A DNA stretch of 64,000 nt. Origin: Acidobacteriota bacterium. GTDB taxonomy: Bacteria > Acidobacteriota > Terriglobia > Bryobacterales > Bryobacteraceae. The notes below the pieces were generated by a model. The model was not told the DNA's origin. It made no database searches and saw only the letters and a program-made list of their open reading frames with translations. The stretch is taken from assembly GCA_018268715.1 (NCBI GenBank), contig JAFDVZ010000007.1, forward strand, positions 248,001 through 312,000, read 5' to 3'. Below are positions 1 through 7,690 of the stretch, piece by piece (position 1 is the stretch's first letter; every line of letters begins with the position of its first letter). The position numbers were made by a program, and so were the translations under genes.

Positions 1-1
1 C

Positions 2-874
2 AGCGCGCGGCTGGAGATCAAGGCCTCCAAGGCCGACCTGCCGATCTTTGAGAGCCTCGACGACCTGTACGCCACCACGCGCTGGCGCGGCTACTACGGC
101 GGCATCCGCATCCTGCAGGCGCTGATCGTGCGATTCATGGATTACTGCCGCGGCCAGGGCGTCGAACTCGAGAACCGCAACTTCACCATCGAGTACGAAT
201 CGACCATCCCGTTGCGTCTGGGCATGGGCGGATCGAGTTCCATCATCACCGCGGCGTTGCGGGCGCTGTGCCAGTATTACGGCGTCGAGATCCCCAAGCC
301 GATCCAGGCCCGGCTGGTGCTTGAAACCGAGACCAGGGAACTGGGCGTGCCGGCCGGCCCCCAGGACCGCGTGATCCAGGTGTATGAAGGCGTGGTGTAC
401 ATGAACTTCGACCGCGCGTTGATGGAGGGCCGCGGCTACGGCGAGTACGAATCGCTGGACCCATCGCTGATGGAGAACGTCTACCTGGCCTACCGGACCT
501 CGCTCAGCGAGGGCACCGAGGTCTTCCACAGCAACGTGCGGGAGCGCTGGAACCGCCGGGACCCGGACGTGGTGGACGCCATGAAGCGTTGGGGCGACAT
601 CGCCGCCGAGGGCCGGGAGGCGTTGGTCACGCGCGACCGTGCGCGCCTGAACCGCCTGATCGACGAGAACTTCGACCTGCGCACGCGGATTTACGACGTG
701 GGGCAGGGCAACCTGGACATGGTGACAGCCGCGCGGCGAGCGGGCGCGTCGTCGAACTTCGCAGGGTCCGGCGGCGCGGTGGTCGGGTTGTATGAGGATG
801 AGGCGATGTTCCGGCGGCTCCAGGAAGAGATGAAGCCGTTAGGGGTGTTGGTGGTGAAGCCCCGTATTACGTGA
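2..874 (+). CDS. GHMP-family sugar kinase, glucuronokinase-like (5' end outside window)
   Basis: This is the C-terminal part of a GHMP-superfamily small-molecule kinase. The reading frame is open from base 2, so the start lies left of the window. The glycine/serine-rich ATP-binding motif 2 is visible as PLRLGMGGSSSIITAAL near base 210. A second conserved block, GVPAGPQDRVIQVYEG (near base 345), resembles plant-type glucuronokinases and other sugar-1-kinases. The family's C-terminal glycine-rich motif is FAGSGGAVVG near base 757. The family transfers phosphate from ATP to a sugar hydroxyl in the cytoplasm; the exact sugar cannot be told from this sequence. A sugar-acid or sugar 1-kinase feeding nucleotide-sugar synthesis is the best guess. 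Confidence 0.8.
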   Translation, partial: SARLEIKASKADLPIFESLDDLYATTRWRGYYGGIRILQALIVRFMDYCRGQGVELENRNFTIEYESTIPLRLGMGGSSSIITAALRALCQYYGVEIPKPIQARLVLETETRELGVPAGPQDRVIQVYEGVVYMNFDRALMEGRGYGEYESLDPSLMENVYLAYRTSLSEGTEVFHSNVRERWNRRDPDVVDAMKRWGDIAAEGREALVTRDRARLNRLIDENFDLRTRIYDVGQGNLDMVTAARRAGASSNFAGSGGAVVGLYEDEAMFRRLQEEMKPLGVLVVKPRIT

Positions 875-951
875 TTACGTGTAAACCCGGATTTTTCCTA
901 GACCTTTCACCCGATAGCCAGGAGTATTCCCGGCGGCGAGAATGCACTAAG

Positions 952-1239
952 ATGCTTTACCAACGCCGTCGGCGGTACACGAGCGCACACATCGCGTATC
1001 TTCATGTGGAGCAGGAGCGCAACCAGACTCGGATCACGGGCGGGGCGACCGACGGATTCCTGAGGCTGTGCGACGGGGACGGGAATGTGTGGTCCGGGCC
1101 GATCGAGAAGGGTCCGGACGGCCAATACCGCTGCCGTCTGCGCGACGCGTTCGGGGGGAGCATGACGGGCACCGCGGAGTCCGGCTCGTGGACGTTCCGG
1201 GACGATCAGGGGAACATCTGGAAGGGCTTCGCCAGTTGA
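952..1239 (+). CDS. Small hypothetical protein with repeated GNxWxG-type motif
   Basis: A 95-residue protein I do not recognise. Two related segments are visible, DGDGNVWSGP and DDQGNIWKGF, separated by about 45 residues, which suggests a small all-beta fold built from two similar hairpins. There is no signal peptide or membrane segment. The frame stays open upstream to a GTG at 871 that overlaps the stop of the kinase gene (GTGA), so a 122-residue form translated by coupling is possible. I prefer ATG 952 because the upstream residues look unlike protein. An antisense frame of similar length exists and looks worse in composition. Confidence 0.45.
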   Translation: MLYQRRRRYTSAHIAYLHVEQERNQTRITGGATDGFLRLCDGDGNVWSGPIEKGPDGQYRCRLRDAFGGSMTGTAESGSWTFRDDQGNIWKGFAS

Positions 1240-1324
1240 CGGGCTTGCTTGGGGCATCCTGCTAGACTGGGCGTTACGCCGCAGCCACCGCGGACGACGA
1301 GCGTCTGTCCACAGATCGTGTTGC

Positions 1325-1554
1325 GTGAGTCGACTCCTGCTGGATCAGGGTCTCGCGCCGGCCGCCGCGAAGCGCCTGCGGGAACAGGGGTTTGACGCCG
1401 TCCACGTGATCGAGATTGGAATGGATCGCGCGCCGAAGGGCAGGCGAAGCTGATTCGCACCATACGGACACAGTGTGAGATCGCACTCGTCGAGGGGGCC
1501 GCAGTTTCCGCTGATGCGGAAACCATCCGTGTAGGACGGCTGCCTCCGCGATAG
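1325..1554 (+). pseudogene. DUF5615-type PIN-like toxin remnant
   Basis: From GTG 1325 the translation reads VSRLLLDQGLAPAAAKRLREQ, continuing through GFDAVHVIEIGMD. This is the typical N-terminal third of DUF5615/Mut7-C-like PIN-domain toxins (LLLDQ, then an alanine/leucine-rich helix, then DAVHV). It stops at TGA 1451. In another frame from 1453 the translation gives RTIRTQCEIALVEGAAVSAD, then ETIRVGRLP, then a stop at 1552-1554. This matches the usual C-terminus of the same family. The central part with the TxDxDF-type acidic motif is missing, and the two ends are out of frame, so the gene is dead. No antitoxin partner is seen. Confidence 0.65.
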
Positions 1555-1960
1555 GGCGGGGGAGCGCGGAAGCCTGCACCAATCCCCGCCGGAACTGCTG
1601 GCACGGATTCTGCTGCGTGAGTTGGTGGAAGAAGGGGAATTGCCAGGCTAACGGTTCTTCATCGGGTCGATGACGGCGTTCGGGTCCTTGTCGAATCCGG
1701 TCAGTTCGTATTCTGGCAAAGGCGACTGCGGCTGATTCTCGTGTGGCGGCCAACTTGGATGCGGCCAAAGGCCAATCGGCTTGACGTAGCGTTTAGCTGG
1801 TGAAGGCTGAGGACCCGGCGCTCATTCCGCCACCACGACCAGACGGCCCACGCAACCGCTAATTTTCCTTAGCCTCGACCTATATAGGACCCGAATGAAG
1901 TCGATTTTGTGGGGTTTCGGAACCACTAATAATCGTGTTAAGTCCTTTATTGTGAATCGT
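1555..1960. other. Gene-poor stretch after toxin remnant
   Basis: About 400 bases without a convincing gene. Near 1600-1651 a short frame reads ELLARILLRELVEEGELPG before a TAA; it could be another broken gene end. The rest is more AT-rich than the neighbourhood around 1850-1955 and shows no hairpin terminator or promoter that I can defend. Long minus-strand frames cover 1206-1768, but their arginine/proline-rich composition looks like GC-rich noise. Confidence 0.4.
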
Positions 1961-2034
1961 TAGCGCGGTAGGAATCGAGCCCACAACCTATTGATTCAGA
2001 GTCCCTGGACGGGGGACTAGCTAGCGCCGCGATA
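1961..2034 (-). pseudogene. Degraded tRNA gene or tRNA-derived attachment remnant
   Basis: Read on the minus strand, this 74-base element has tRNA form. The 5' end TATCGCG pairs with the 3' end CGCGCTA at 6 of 7 positions. There is a T-arm GTGGG-CTCGATT-CCTAC with a 5-bp stem (one G-T) and a loop one base from consensus. The anticodon-like loop is CTCTGAA, which would give CTG (Gln). The D-arm and the 5' side of the anticodon stem are wrecked: the first strand AGGGA cannot pair properly with TCAAT, and a different inverted repeat, AGTCCC/GGGACT, has formed. No CCA is encoded. The length and 3' half argue for a real tRNA ancestor. It may be a pseudogene, or a 3'-half att site left by an integrated element. 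Confidence 0.5.
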
Positions 2035-2039
2035 GGCGG

Positions 2040-2831
2040 CTAATTGATGGTGAAGCCGACGATGAACGCCACCTGGTTAGGCAGCGAGTCGAACAGTCCG
2101 GTGACGCGCACCGGCGCGAACGACTTGTCCGCGGTCCACAGCGTGTAGCGCAATTCCGGGGAGATGCGGAACATGCGCGCCCGGAAGTCGAGGCCCGCCG
2201 ACAAGGGAATGCCGAACGAGTTGCTGCCCTGGGAATCCTGGCTCGTGGAGCTGGAGGACGTGGACGTTACCGTGGAGTTCTGGTTCACGTGACGGATCGA
2301 GATGCCCGCGCCAAGAAAGGGCCGCACATAGTTGTGCATCACGAAATGCCGCTTCAACAGGAACGGGAATTCCCATGAGCTGCCGTTGGAATCGCTCGAG
2401 AATCCCACGCCGAGCAGCGACGCCTGCGATTTGACGCCGAAGCCGCGGCGCATCGCGTCCACCTCGACCGTGTAGCGCGGGGACAGGTGAAACTGGAACG
2501 TGCCGCCAATCATGAAGCGGCCGCTTCGGTCCTCCAGCGTCCCGGACGGGTTCTGCGCGGTCGAAAACCAATCGCGCAACTGGCCCCCGCCGATGATGCC
2601 CACGCCGACAATTCCGTATTCCTTGGGTTTCTTGGCCGCCGGCCCCGCCGGTTTCGCGGGTCCCGGGCTGGGCGCCTGGCCCGCTTCCGGATCGGGCGAT
2701 GCGGGCGGTTCAGCCGCCGCCAGAGTCAGGACCGCGACCGCGAGCAGGGACGCCGCGCGAGCGCCGTTGCCGAGAATTCGCCGGGCGCAACCGCCAGCGG
2801 CGGAGTGGTTCACGTAGACACGCCGATCCAT
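2040..2831 (-). CDS. Outer-membrane beta-barrel protein
   Basis: A 263-residue exported protein. The start chosen is ATG 2831, because a hydrophobic signal segment (ARAASLLAVAVLTLAAAEPP) follows at about residues 26-45; the frame upstream of 2831 is open but runs through an inverted repeat. A proline/alanine-rich linker follows. From about residue 80 there are alternating amphipathic strands typical of small OmpA/OmpW-like barrels, with blocks such as GGTFQFHLSPRYTVEVDA, FVRPFLG-like and SPELRYTLW, ending in IVGFTIN. A terminal aromatic is not exact. It probably sits in the outer membrane as a small barrel of unknown ligand. A MerR-like regulator lies immediately upstream on the same strand, with a large inverted repeat between them. 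Confidence 0.7.
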   Translation of the reverse strand: MDRRVYVNHSAAGGCARRILGNGARAASLLAVAVLTLAAAEPPASPDPEAGQAPSPGPAKPAGPAAKKPKEYGIVGVGIIGGGQLRDWFSTAQNPSGTLEDRSGRFMIGGTFQFHLSPRYTVEVDAMRRGFGVKSQASLLGVGFSSDSNGSSWEFPFLLKRHFVMHNYVRPFLGAGISIRHVNQNSTVTSTSSSSTSQDSQGSNSFGIPLSAGLDFRARMFRISPELRYTLWTADKSFAPVRVTGLFDSLPNQVAFIVGFTIN

Positions 2832-2855
2832 ATGGCTAGACTCCAGGACTCTAGA

Positions 2856-2897
2856 ATACAACAATGTTTGGCCGAAATGTTTGAAACATTGTTGTAT
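2856..2897. promoter_or_regulatory. 14-bp perfect inverted repeat, likely operator or 5'-UTR element
   Basis: ATACAACAATGTTT (2856-2869) and its exact reverse complement AAACATTGTTGTAT (2884-2897) flank a 14-base spacer that contains a further AATGTTT. The element lies 25-66 bases upstream of the outer-membrane gene start and 54 bases downstream of the MerR-like gene. On the minus strand a TATTCT hexamer overlaps the distal edge. There is no T-run, so it is not a classical terminator. It is best read as a regulator binding site, possibly for the adjacent MerR-like protein. Confidence 0.6.
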
Positions 2898-2950
2898 GCC
2901 TAACGTTTGGAGCGGGATAGCGCGCGGGGCTTCGCTGAGGCTGGAACCGG

Positions 2951-3430
2951 TCAGAAAAGCGCCAGTTGGTCGCGCACTCTTCGCGATTCCTTCGCCTTCC
3001 AGTATTCGACGATGCGCTTGACGACATCGGCCAGCGAAACCAGGCACATGGGCTGTTCGGAGTCCTTCAGGATGCCGATGATCCGGTCCAGCCGCCGTTC
3101 CACGTACAGCGCGTCGCCGTCGGTGAGCACATACAGGCCGGAATCGCCGGCCAGGATCTCGCGCTGGCGCCGTTCGATCTCGCGGTGCAGGTTGCGCTCG
3201 GTGACGCGACGGATCTTCTGGAGCGAGAATCCGCGCCGCCGCAGGTCCGCCACCACCATGATCGCGATGACGTCCTTGGGCTGGTAAACGCGCCGATGGC
3301 TCTCCTGCTCCGGCGTGACGACGTGGCGCTCATCCCACCACTGCAACTGCCGCGGCGTGACTCCGGCCAGTTCGACCACGTCGGAACTCGCGAAAGTCGC
3401 CGAATTCAGATCGGCATCGATGTCCGGCAT
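2951..3430 (-). CDS. MerR-family transcriptional regulator
   Basis: A 159-residue cytoplasmic DNA-binding protein. The N-terminal winged HTH reads ASSDVVELAGVTPRQLQWWD (about residues 14-33), then a wing region around RRVYQPKDV and the second helical pair DLRRRGFSLQKIRRV, as in MerR proteins. The C-terminal part (about residues 75-159) lacks the metal-binding cysteines of MerR/CueR and is short and charged, so the signal is unknown. A perfect TATAAT on the minus strand sits 15-20 bases before the ATG, which implies a very short leader. The outer-membrane gene follows on the same strand after a large inverted repeat that could be its operator. Confidence 0.85.
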   Translation of the reverse strand: MPDIDADLNSATFASSDVVELAGVTPRQLQWWDERHVVTPEQESHRRVYQPKDVIAIMVVADLRRRGFSLQKIRRVTERNLHREIERRQREILAGDSGLYVLTDGDALYVERRLDRIIGILKDSEQPMCLVSLADVVKRIVEYWKAKESRRVRDQLALF

Positions 3431-3444
3431 GACAGGATGGTTGC

Positions 3445-3450
3445 ATTATA
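3445..3450 (-). promoter_or_regulatory. -10 element for the MerR-like gene
   Basis: The minus strand reads TATAAT here, a perfect consensus -10 hexamer. The transcript would begin near 3438, only about 8 bases before the ATG at 3430. No good -35 is found at 16-18 bases; the region has only weak matches, as in activator-dependent promoters. Confidence 0.4.
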
Positions 3451-3534
3451 CTGTCCCAACGGCGTTTGATGTAACCGATTCGAGAATTTTTGGAGGCGAG
3501 CGAAACCGTAGCCGTGAGACACTAAAACATCAGC

Positions 3535-4923
3535 ATGGGCAAGTACGACCTTATCGTCATTGGATCCGGCCCCGCGGGACAGCGCGCAGCCATCCAGGGT
3601 TCCAAGGCCGGAAAAAACGTCGCCGTCGTGGAAAAGCGCGAAGTGGTCGGCGGCGCCTGCATCAACACGGGCACGATCCCGAGCAAGACCATGCGAGAGG
3701 CCGTAATGCACCTCTCGGGATACAATTACCACTCGATTTACGGGCTGCACTACCGGGTGAAGGACAAGATCACGATGGCGGATCTGGCCTTCCGGGTTCA
3801 GCACGTGATCAAGACCGAAATCGACGTCACTCAGGCCCAGTTGGCCCGAAACAACGTCGACCTGCTATTCGGAGTCGCAAGCTTCGTCGATCCCACCCAC
3901 ATCCGGGTGGAAAACAGCCGGGGGGCGCAGGTGTATGAGACCGAGACCGTCATCATCGCCGCCGGCACCAAGCCCGCCGTTTCCGAGAAGGTGCCGCTCA
4001 ACGGCCGCAGCATCATCAGCAGCGATCAGGTGCTCGACATCCCCTGCATCCCGAAGACGCTGATCGTGGTGGGCGGCGGCGTCATTGGCGTCGAATACAC
4101 CTGCATGTTCGCGATCCTCGGCGTGCGCGTCATTCTCGTCGAAAAGCGGCCGCGCCTGCTCGAATTCGCCGATTCGGAAATGGTGGAGGCGTTGAGCTAT
4201 CACCTCCGCGACAACCGCGTCACCATGCGCCTGAACGAGGAAGTGTCGAGCGTGGCCGAGCAGCCGGACGGCAGCGTCGTCGCCACTCTCGAAAGCAATA
4301 AGAAAATCGTCGGCGACGTGCTGCTGTACGCCGTCGGCCGCCAGGGCAACGTCGACGACCTGAATCTGCCCGCCGCGGGCCTTTCGGCCGACAACCGCGG
4401 CCGCATCAAGGTGGATCCGGATTACCGGACGGCGCTGCCCCACATCTGGGCCGTGGGCGACGTCATCGGCTTCCCGAGCCTCGCCTCCGTGTCGATGGAG
4501 CAGGGCCGCATCGCCGCCGCGCACGCCTTCAACCTGCCGGTGGCGTCCAACCCTGCCACCTATCCGTACGGCATCTACACGATTCCGGAAATCTCCTTCA
4601 TCGGCAAGACCGAGGAGCAGTTGACCGACGAGGACGTGCCATACGAGGTCGGCGTGGCGTATTATCGTGAGATCGCTCGCGGACAAATTCGCGGCGACAC
4701 CACTGGGCGCCTGAAGATTATCTTTCATCGTGAAACTCACTTGATTCTCGGCGTCCATATTATTGGGGAAGGCGCGTCTGAGTTGCTGCACATCGGCCAG
4801 GCGGTAATGAGTTTGGGCGGGAAAGTCGAGTACTTCGTCAGCACGGTGTTCAACTATCCGACGCTGGCTGAATGTTACAAGGCCGCGGCGTTCAACGGAT
4901 TGAACAAACTGGCCAGACTGTAA
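3535..4923 (+). CDS. sthA: Soluble pyridine nucleotide transhydrogenase
   Basis: A 462-residue FAD-dependent enzyme that moves hydride between NADPH and NAD+ in the cytoplasm. The FAD-binding GxGxxG is IGSGPAG at residues 9-15. The redox site region is GGACINTGTIPSK (39-51). Cys42 is present, but the second cysteine of the disulfide found in lipoamide dehydrogenases is Thr47, which is the hallmark separating SthA from its disulfide relatives. A second Rossmann motif VVGGGVIGVEY lies near residue 178, the FAD-contacting AVGDV near 305, and the C-terminal dimer block FNYPTLAECYK is typical of SthA. Length is normal for the family. A ROK-family gene begins 13 bases downstream. Confidence 0.93.
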   Translation: MGKYDLIVIGSGPAGQRAAIQGSKAGKNVAVVEKREVVGGACINTGTIPSKTMREAVMHLSGYNYHSIYGLHYRVKDKITMADLAFRVQHVIKTEIDVTQAQLARNNVDLLFGVASFVDPTHIRVENSRGAQVYETETVIIAAGTKPAVSEKVPLNGRSIISSDQVLDIPCIPKTLIVVGGGVIGVEYTCMFAILGVRVILVEKRPRLLEFADSEMVEALSYHLRDNRVTMRLNEEVSSVAEQPDGSVVATLESNKKIVGDVLLYAVGRQGNVDDLNLPAAGLSADNRGRIKVDPDYRTALPHIWAVGDVIGFPSLASVSMEQGRIAAAHAFNLPVASNPATYPYGIYTIPEISFIGKTEEQLTDEDVPYEVGVAYYREIARGQIRGDTTGRLKIIFHRETHLILGVHIIGEGASELLHIGQAVMSLGGKVEYFVSTVFNYPTLAECYKAAAFNGLNKLARL

Positions 4924-4936
4924 GATCTGGGGGCGT

Positions 4937-5830
4937 ATGGGACGTACGGTCGGCGTTTCGATGACGGACCGCTTGGCGGTGGGCTTGGTGGACGGGGCGC
5001 GCGTCGTCGGCGAGGTGCGCTATTTCCCGGACCAGGGCGGCCTGGCCATCTTCCAGGGCATGCCTTCCGACGAGATCGCCGCCAACATCATGGAGCAAAT
5101 CTCCCTGGCGGCGGGCGGCGAGCGTTTAACCGCCGTGGGCGTCGGGCTGCCGGGGATAGTGCGCCACGGCGTGGTGGAAGAATCGCCCAACCTGATCCAG
5201 ATGAAGGGGCTGGCGATTGAGGCCATGCTCGCCGGAGGACTGGGCCGGCGCTATCCGGACGTGCGCGTCGCAGTCTCCAATGACGCCGACGCGATGGCGG
5301 CCGGCATCGCCGCGACGCGCGGCCAACTGGACCGGCTGGTGCGCGTTTGGACGCTCGGTAACGGCGTCGGCTTCGGACGTTATCCGGCCGCCGAGGGCGT
5401 GTTTGAAGGCGGTCACACGGTGGTGACGCTCGACCCCAAGGAGACCTACTGCGGCTGCGGCGGCGTGGGGCATCTGGAAGGCATCATGGGCCACCGCGCG
5501 ATGCGGCTGCGCTTCCTCGACCTGGAGCCGGAAGAAATCTTCGAATCCGCCAGGACGGGCGTCGCCCGCTGCATGGATTTCGTGAAGCTGTGGCACCGCG
5601 CGCTGGCCGCCGGCGCCGCTTCCAGCATTCACATGGACGGTCCCGGCAAGTTCTACCTCACCGGGCAGAACGCCCACTTCGTCGATGTCGACCGTCTGCA
5701 TCGCTACATGAGCGCCATGGTGAAGATGAGCCCGCTGCAGGGCTATTCGTTCGAAGTGGTCCCCGGCGGCGAAGACATCGCCATCATCGGCGCGGCGGTG
5801 GCGGCGAACAGCCTGGCTGCCACGGCCTGA
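4937..5830 (+). CDS. ROK-family sugar kinase-like protein
   Basis: A 297-residue protein of the ROK (repressor, ORF, kinase) family without an N-terminal HTH, hence a kinase-type member. Seen in order: an N-terminal phosphate-binding strand MGRTVGVSMTDRLAVGLVDG, the catalytic-type region VGVGLPGIV, SNDADAMAAG (the conserved N-D before the substrate loop), and a zinc site GGHTVV...CGCGGVGHLE. In canonical ROK proteins the last part is CxCGxxGCxE; here the third cysteine is replaced by His, which could still bind zinc. The usual LGTG-like motif is LGNGVGFG. It is probably an ATP-dependent hexose kinase in the cytoplasm, but the substrate is unknown. It is tightly spaced between sthA and the next gene, so probably co-transcribed. 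Confidence 0.75.
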   Translation: MGRTVGVSMTDRLAVGLVDGARVVGEVRYFPDQGGLAIFQGMPSDEIAANIMEQISLAAGGERLTAVGVGLPGIVRHGVVEESPNLIQMKGLAIEAMLAGGLGRRYPDVRVAVSNDADAMAAGIAATRGQLDRLVRVWTLGNGVGFGRYPAAEGVFEGGHTVVTLDPKETYCGCGGVGHLEGIMGHRAMRLRFLDLEPEEIFESARTGVARCMDFVKLWHRALAAGAASSIHMDGPGKFYLTGQNAHFVDVDRLHRYMSAMVKMSPLQGYSFEVVPGGEDIAIIGAAVAANSLAATA

Positions 5831-5836
5831 ACCATA

Positions 5837-6235
5837 ATGCAGAGTCCGAAATCCCGCATGGCGGCATACGCCCTGGTCGCGATCGCGCTCGCGTCAACGC
5901 TCGCCGCGCTGGTCGAGGCCGGGTCCGCCAAGTCGTCCAACTTCGACATCACTCAGTATGAGAGCCGTTTCGGCGGTATTCGCCGGGATGTGCCCACCGA
6001 CGCCGCCATCGGTTATCTCAGCGACGCCGACCCGTCGCTAACCAGTTCCGTCGCCGAATATTATCTCGCCCAACTCGCCGTTGTGCCCCTCGTGGTGGCG
6101 AACAACGCGGCCCAACCCCTGGTGATGGCGAACGTCCACACGCCGCAGCCGCCCGAGTTCTACCGGTCCAAGGGACTCGAACTGGTGAAGGATTACGGCA
6201 ACGGCGTCATGTTGTTGCGGAGGCCGGCGCGATGA
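5837..6235 (+). CDS. Single-pass membrane or exported protein, partner of next gene
   Basis: A 132-residue protein with an N-terminal hydrophobic segment (MAAYALVAIALASTLAALVE, about residues 8-27) acting as a signal or anchor. The remainder is a small soluble region predicted outside the membrane, with SRFGGIRRDVPTDAAIGYLSD and an alternating hydrophobic stretch AEYYLAQLAVVPLVV. I do not recognise a family. Its stop overlaps the start of the following membrane protein by four bases (ATGA), so the two are translationally coupled and likely act together, perhaps as an accessory to a lipid-linked glycosyltransferase. Confidence 0.6.
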   Translation: MQSPKSRMAAYALVAIALASTLAALVEAGSAKSSNFDITQYESRFGGIRRDVPTDAAIGYLSDADPSLTSSVAEYYLAQLAVVPLVVANNAAQPLVMANVHTPQPPEFYRSKGLELVKDYGNGVMLLRRPAR

Positions 6236-7650
6236 GCCTGCTGTTCGTGATGCTCTCGGCCATCACGGGAATTCTCATCGTGCGGCTCGCCTGGCCGAAC
6301 GGGCTGCGCCTGTGCCGCCATGACTTGTTGCGGGCTTCATTGGGAGCGGGCCTCGGACTGGGGATCGCTTCGCTGATCGTCTTCCTGGCGGACGCTGCGT
6401 TCGGCGGTGGAGCGAAGTTCGTACTGGCGGCCGACATCGGCGTCTTCGCCCTGTCCTTCGCCGCGAACTGGATCCTTCGGCGCAACGCCGCCTGTCCGCT
6501 GTGCGCGCACCCGTCGCCCGGTGACGGTGGGTTCGTATTGTCGGGCGCGGCCCTGCTATCGGTCGGTGCGGCGGCGGCAGCGTTCTGCCTGTTCATCGCC
6601 GCCAATCCCTTCGGCGAGTGGGACGCCTGGGCCATCTGGATCAATCACGCCCGTTTCCTGGCCAGCGGTCCAACGTGGACGCGTATGTTCTCGCCGTCGC
6701 TCGCCTGGGCCGTGCAGGACTATCCGCTGCTTGTGCCCGGCGCGATCGCGAACGCGTGGATGGCGGCGGGGACGCAATCGCAGGTCGCCTCCTGGGCGGT
6801 CTCCGGCCTGTTCCTGTTCGGCGCGATCGGCGTCGTCTTCGGGGTCCTCGACCTGTTGCGCGGGCGCATGCAGGCTCTCGTCGGGGTAGCGGCGCTGCTC
6901 GGCGCCGGGGCGATCATTCGCATGGGCGCTTCGCAGTATGCCGACGTTCCGCTCGCATTCTTCTACGCCGCCGCTGTCGCCATGCTTTGCCTGCCGGACG
7001 CCATCCCGGCCGATCGTCACTCATGGTGGCTCGCCGGCGCGATGGCGGGCTGCGCGGCCTGGACCAAGAACGAAGGGCTCGTGTTCCTGGCGGTGATCGT
7101 CATCGCCCGAGCCATCGCCGCCGCGCGCTCTCGCTCCTTCCATCCGCCATTGTTCGCGCTCCTGATCGCCGGCGCCGCGCCGTTCGCCCTTGCGACGGCG
7201 TGGTTCAAGCATGCCTTCGCGCCCGCCAACTATCTGATCTCCGAACGTCAACAGCCGCTCGGCGCGCTGCTCGCCGACGTTTCGCGCTACATGACGGTGG
7301 CCGTCGAATTCGGACGTCAGGGATTCATCTTCGGAGGCTGGCTGCTGCCTCCGGTCCTCGTCCTTGCCGTCTACTTCTGGATGGTCGGCAAGTCCGCCGC
7401 GACGGGTCCCGGACGCCTGGCCGGACTCCTGACCACCGGCCTGATGCTAGGGGCCTACGCGGGCGTCTACGTCGTGACGACGAAGGACCTGAACTGGCAG
7501 ATCGAGACATCGCTTGCGCGCGTGATGATGCAGCTCTGGCCGATGGCCGTGCTGACGTTCTTCCTCTATGCGCGAGAGTTGAAACCGGCGGCGGTGCCGG
7601 AACAGAAACAGCAGGAAACCGGGAAGCGGGCCAAAGGCAAAGGCAGGTAG
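6232..7650 (+). CDS. Polytopic membrane protein, GT-C glycosyltransferase-like
   Basis: A 472-residue integral membrane protein with roughly ten hydrophobic segments. After the first helices there is an extracytoplasmic-type loop GEWDAWAIWINHARF (about residues 125-139), then QDYPLLVPG, a layout seen in GT39/ArnT/PMT-like GT-C enzymes that use a lipid-phosphate sugar donor. An acidic residue in the first loop is expected to be catalytic in that superfamily; WDAW is the candidate. The basic tail (QQETGKRAKGKGR) should be cytoplasmic. It overlaps the preceding small gene by ATGA. The specific acceptor cannot be told, and the assignment is by topology and motif style. Confidence 0.6.
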   Translation: MSLLFVMLSAITGILIVRLAWPNGLRLCRHDLLRASLGAGLGLGIASLIVFLADAAFGGGAKFVLAADIGVFALSFAANWILRRNAACPLCAHPSPGDGGFVLSGAALLSVGAAAAAFCLFIAANPFGEWDAWAIWINHARFLASGPTWTRMFSPSLAWAVQDYPLLVPGAIANAWMAAGTQSQVASWAVSGLFLFGAIGVVFGVLDLLRGRMQALVGVAALLGAGAIIRMGASQYADVPLAFFYAAAVAMLCLPDAIPADRHSWWLAGAMAGCAAWTKNEGLVFLAVIVIARAIAAARSRSFHPPLFALLIAGAAPFALATAWFKHAFAPANYLISERQQPLGALLADVSRYMTVAVEFGRQGFIFGGWLLPPVLVLAVYFWMVGKSAATGPGRLAGLLTTGLMLGAYAGVYVVTTKDLNWQIETSLARVMMQLWPMAVLTFFLYARELKPAAVPEQKQQETGKRAKGKGR

Positions 7651-7652
7651 AA

Positions 7653-7685
7653 GCGCGGAACCCGGGAGTCCCGCGCCTCCGGGTT
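7653..7685. terminator. Overlapping hairpins between convergent genes
   Basis: Two mutually exclusive stems are present: GCGCGG (7653-7658) with CCGCGC (7671-7676), and AACCCGG (7659-7665) with CCGGGTT (7679-7685). They lie in the 40-base gap between convergent genes. No T-run follows on either side, so termination would be weak or factor-assisted. Confidence 0.4.
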
Positions 7686-7690
7686 GAAAG

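Noticed and set aside
1206..1768. Two overlapping minus-strand frames
   Set aside because: They are antisense to toxin remnants that match a known family on the plus strand, and their composition is arginine/proline/serine-rich.
7653..7685. Hairpin region as a strong bidirectional rho-independent terminator
   Set aside because: Stems are real but neither side has a T-run, so it is listed only as a weak terminator-like structure.
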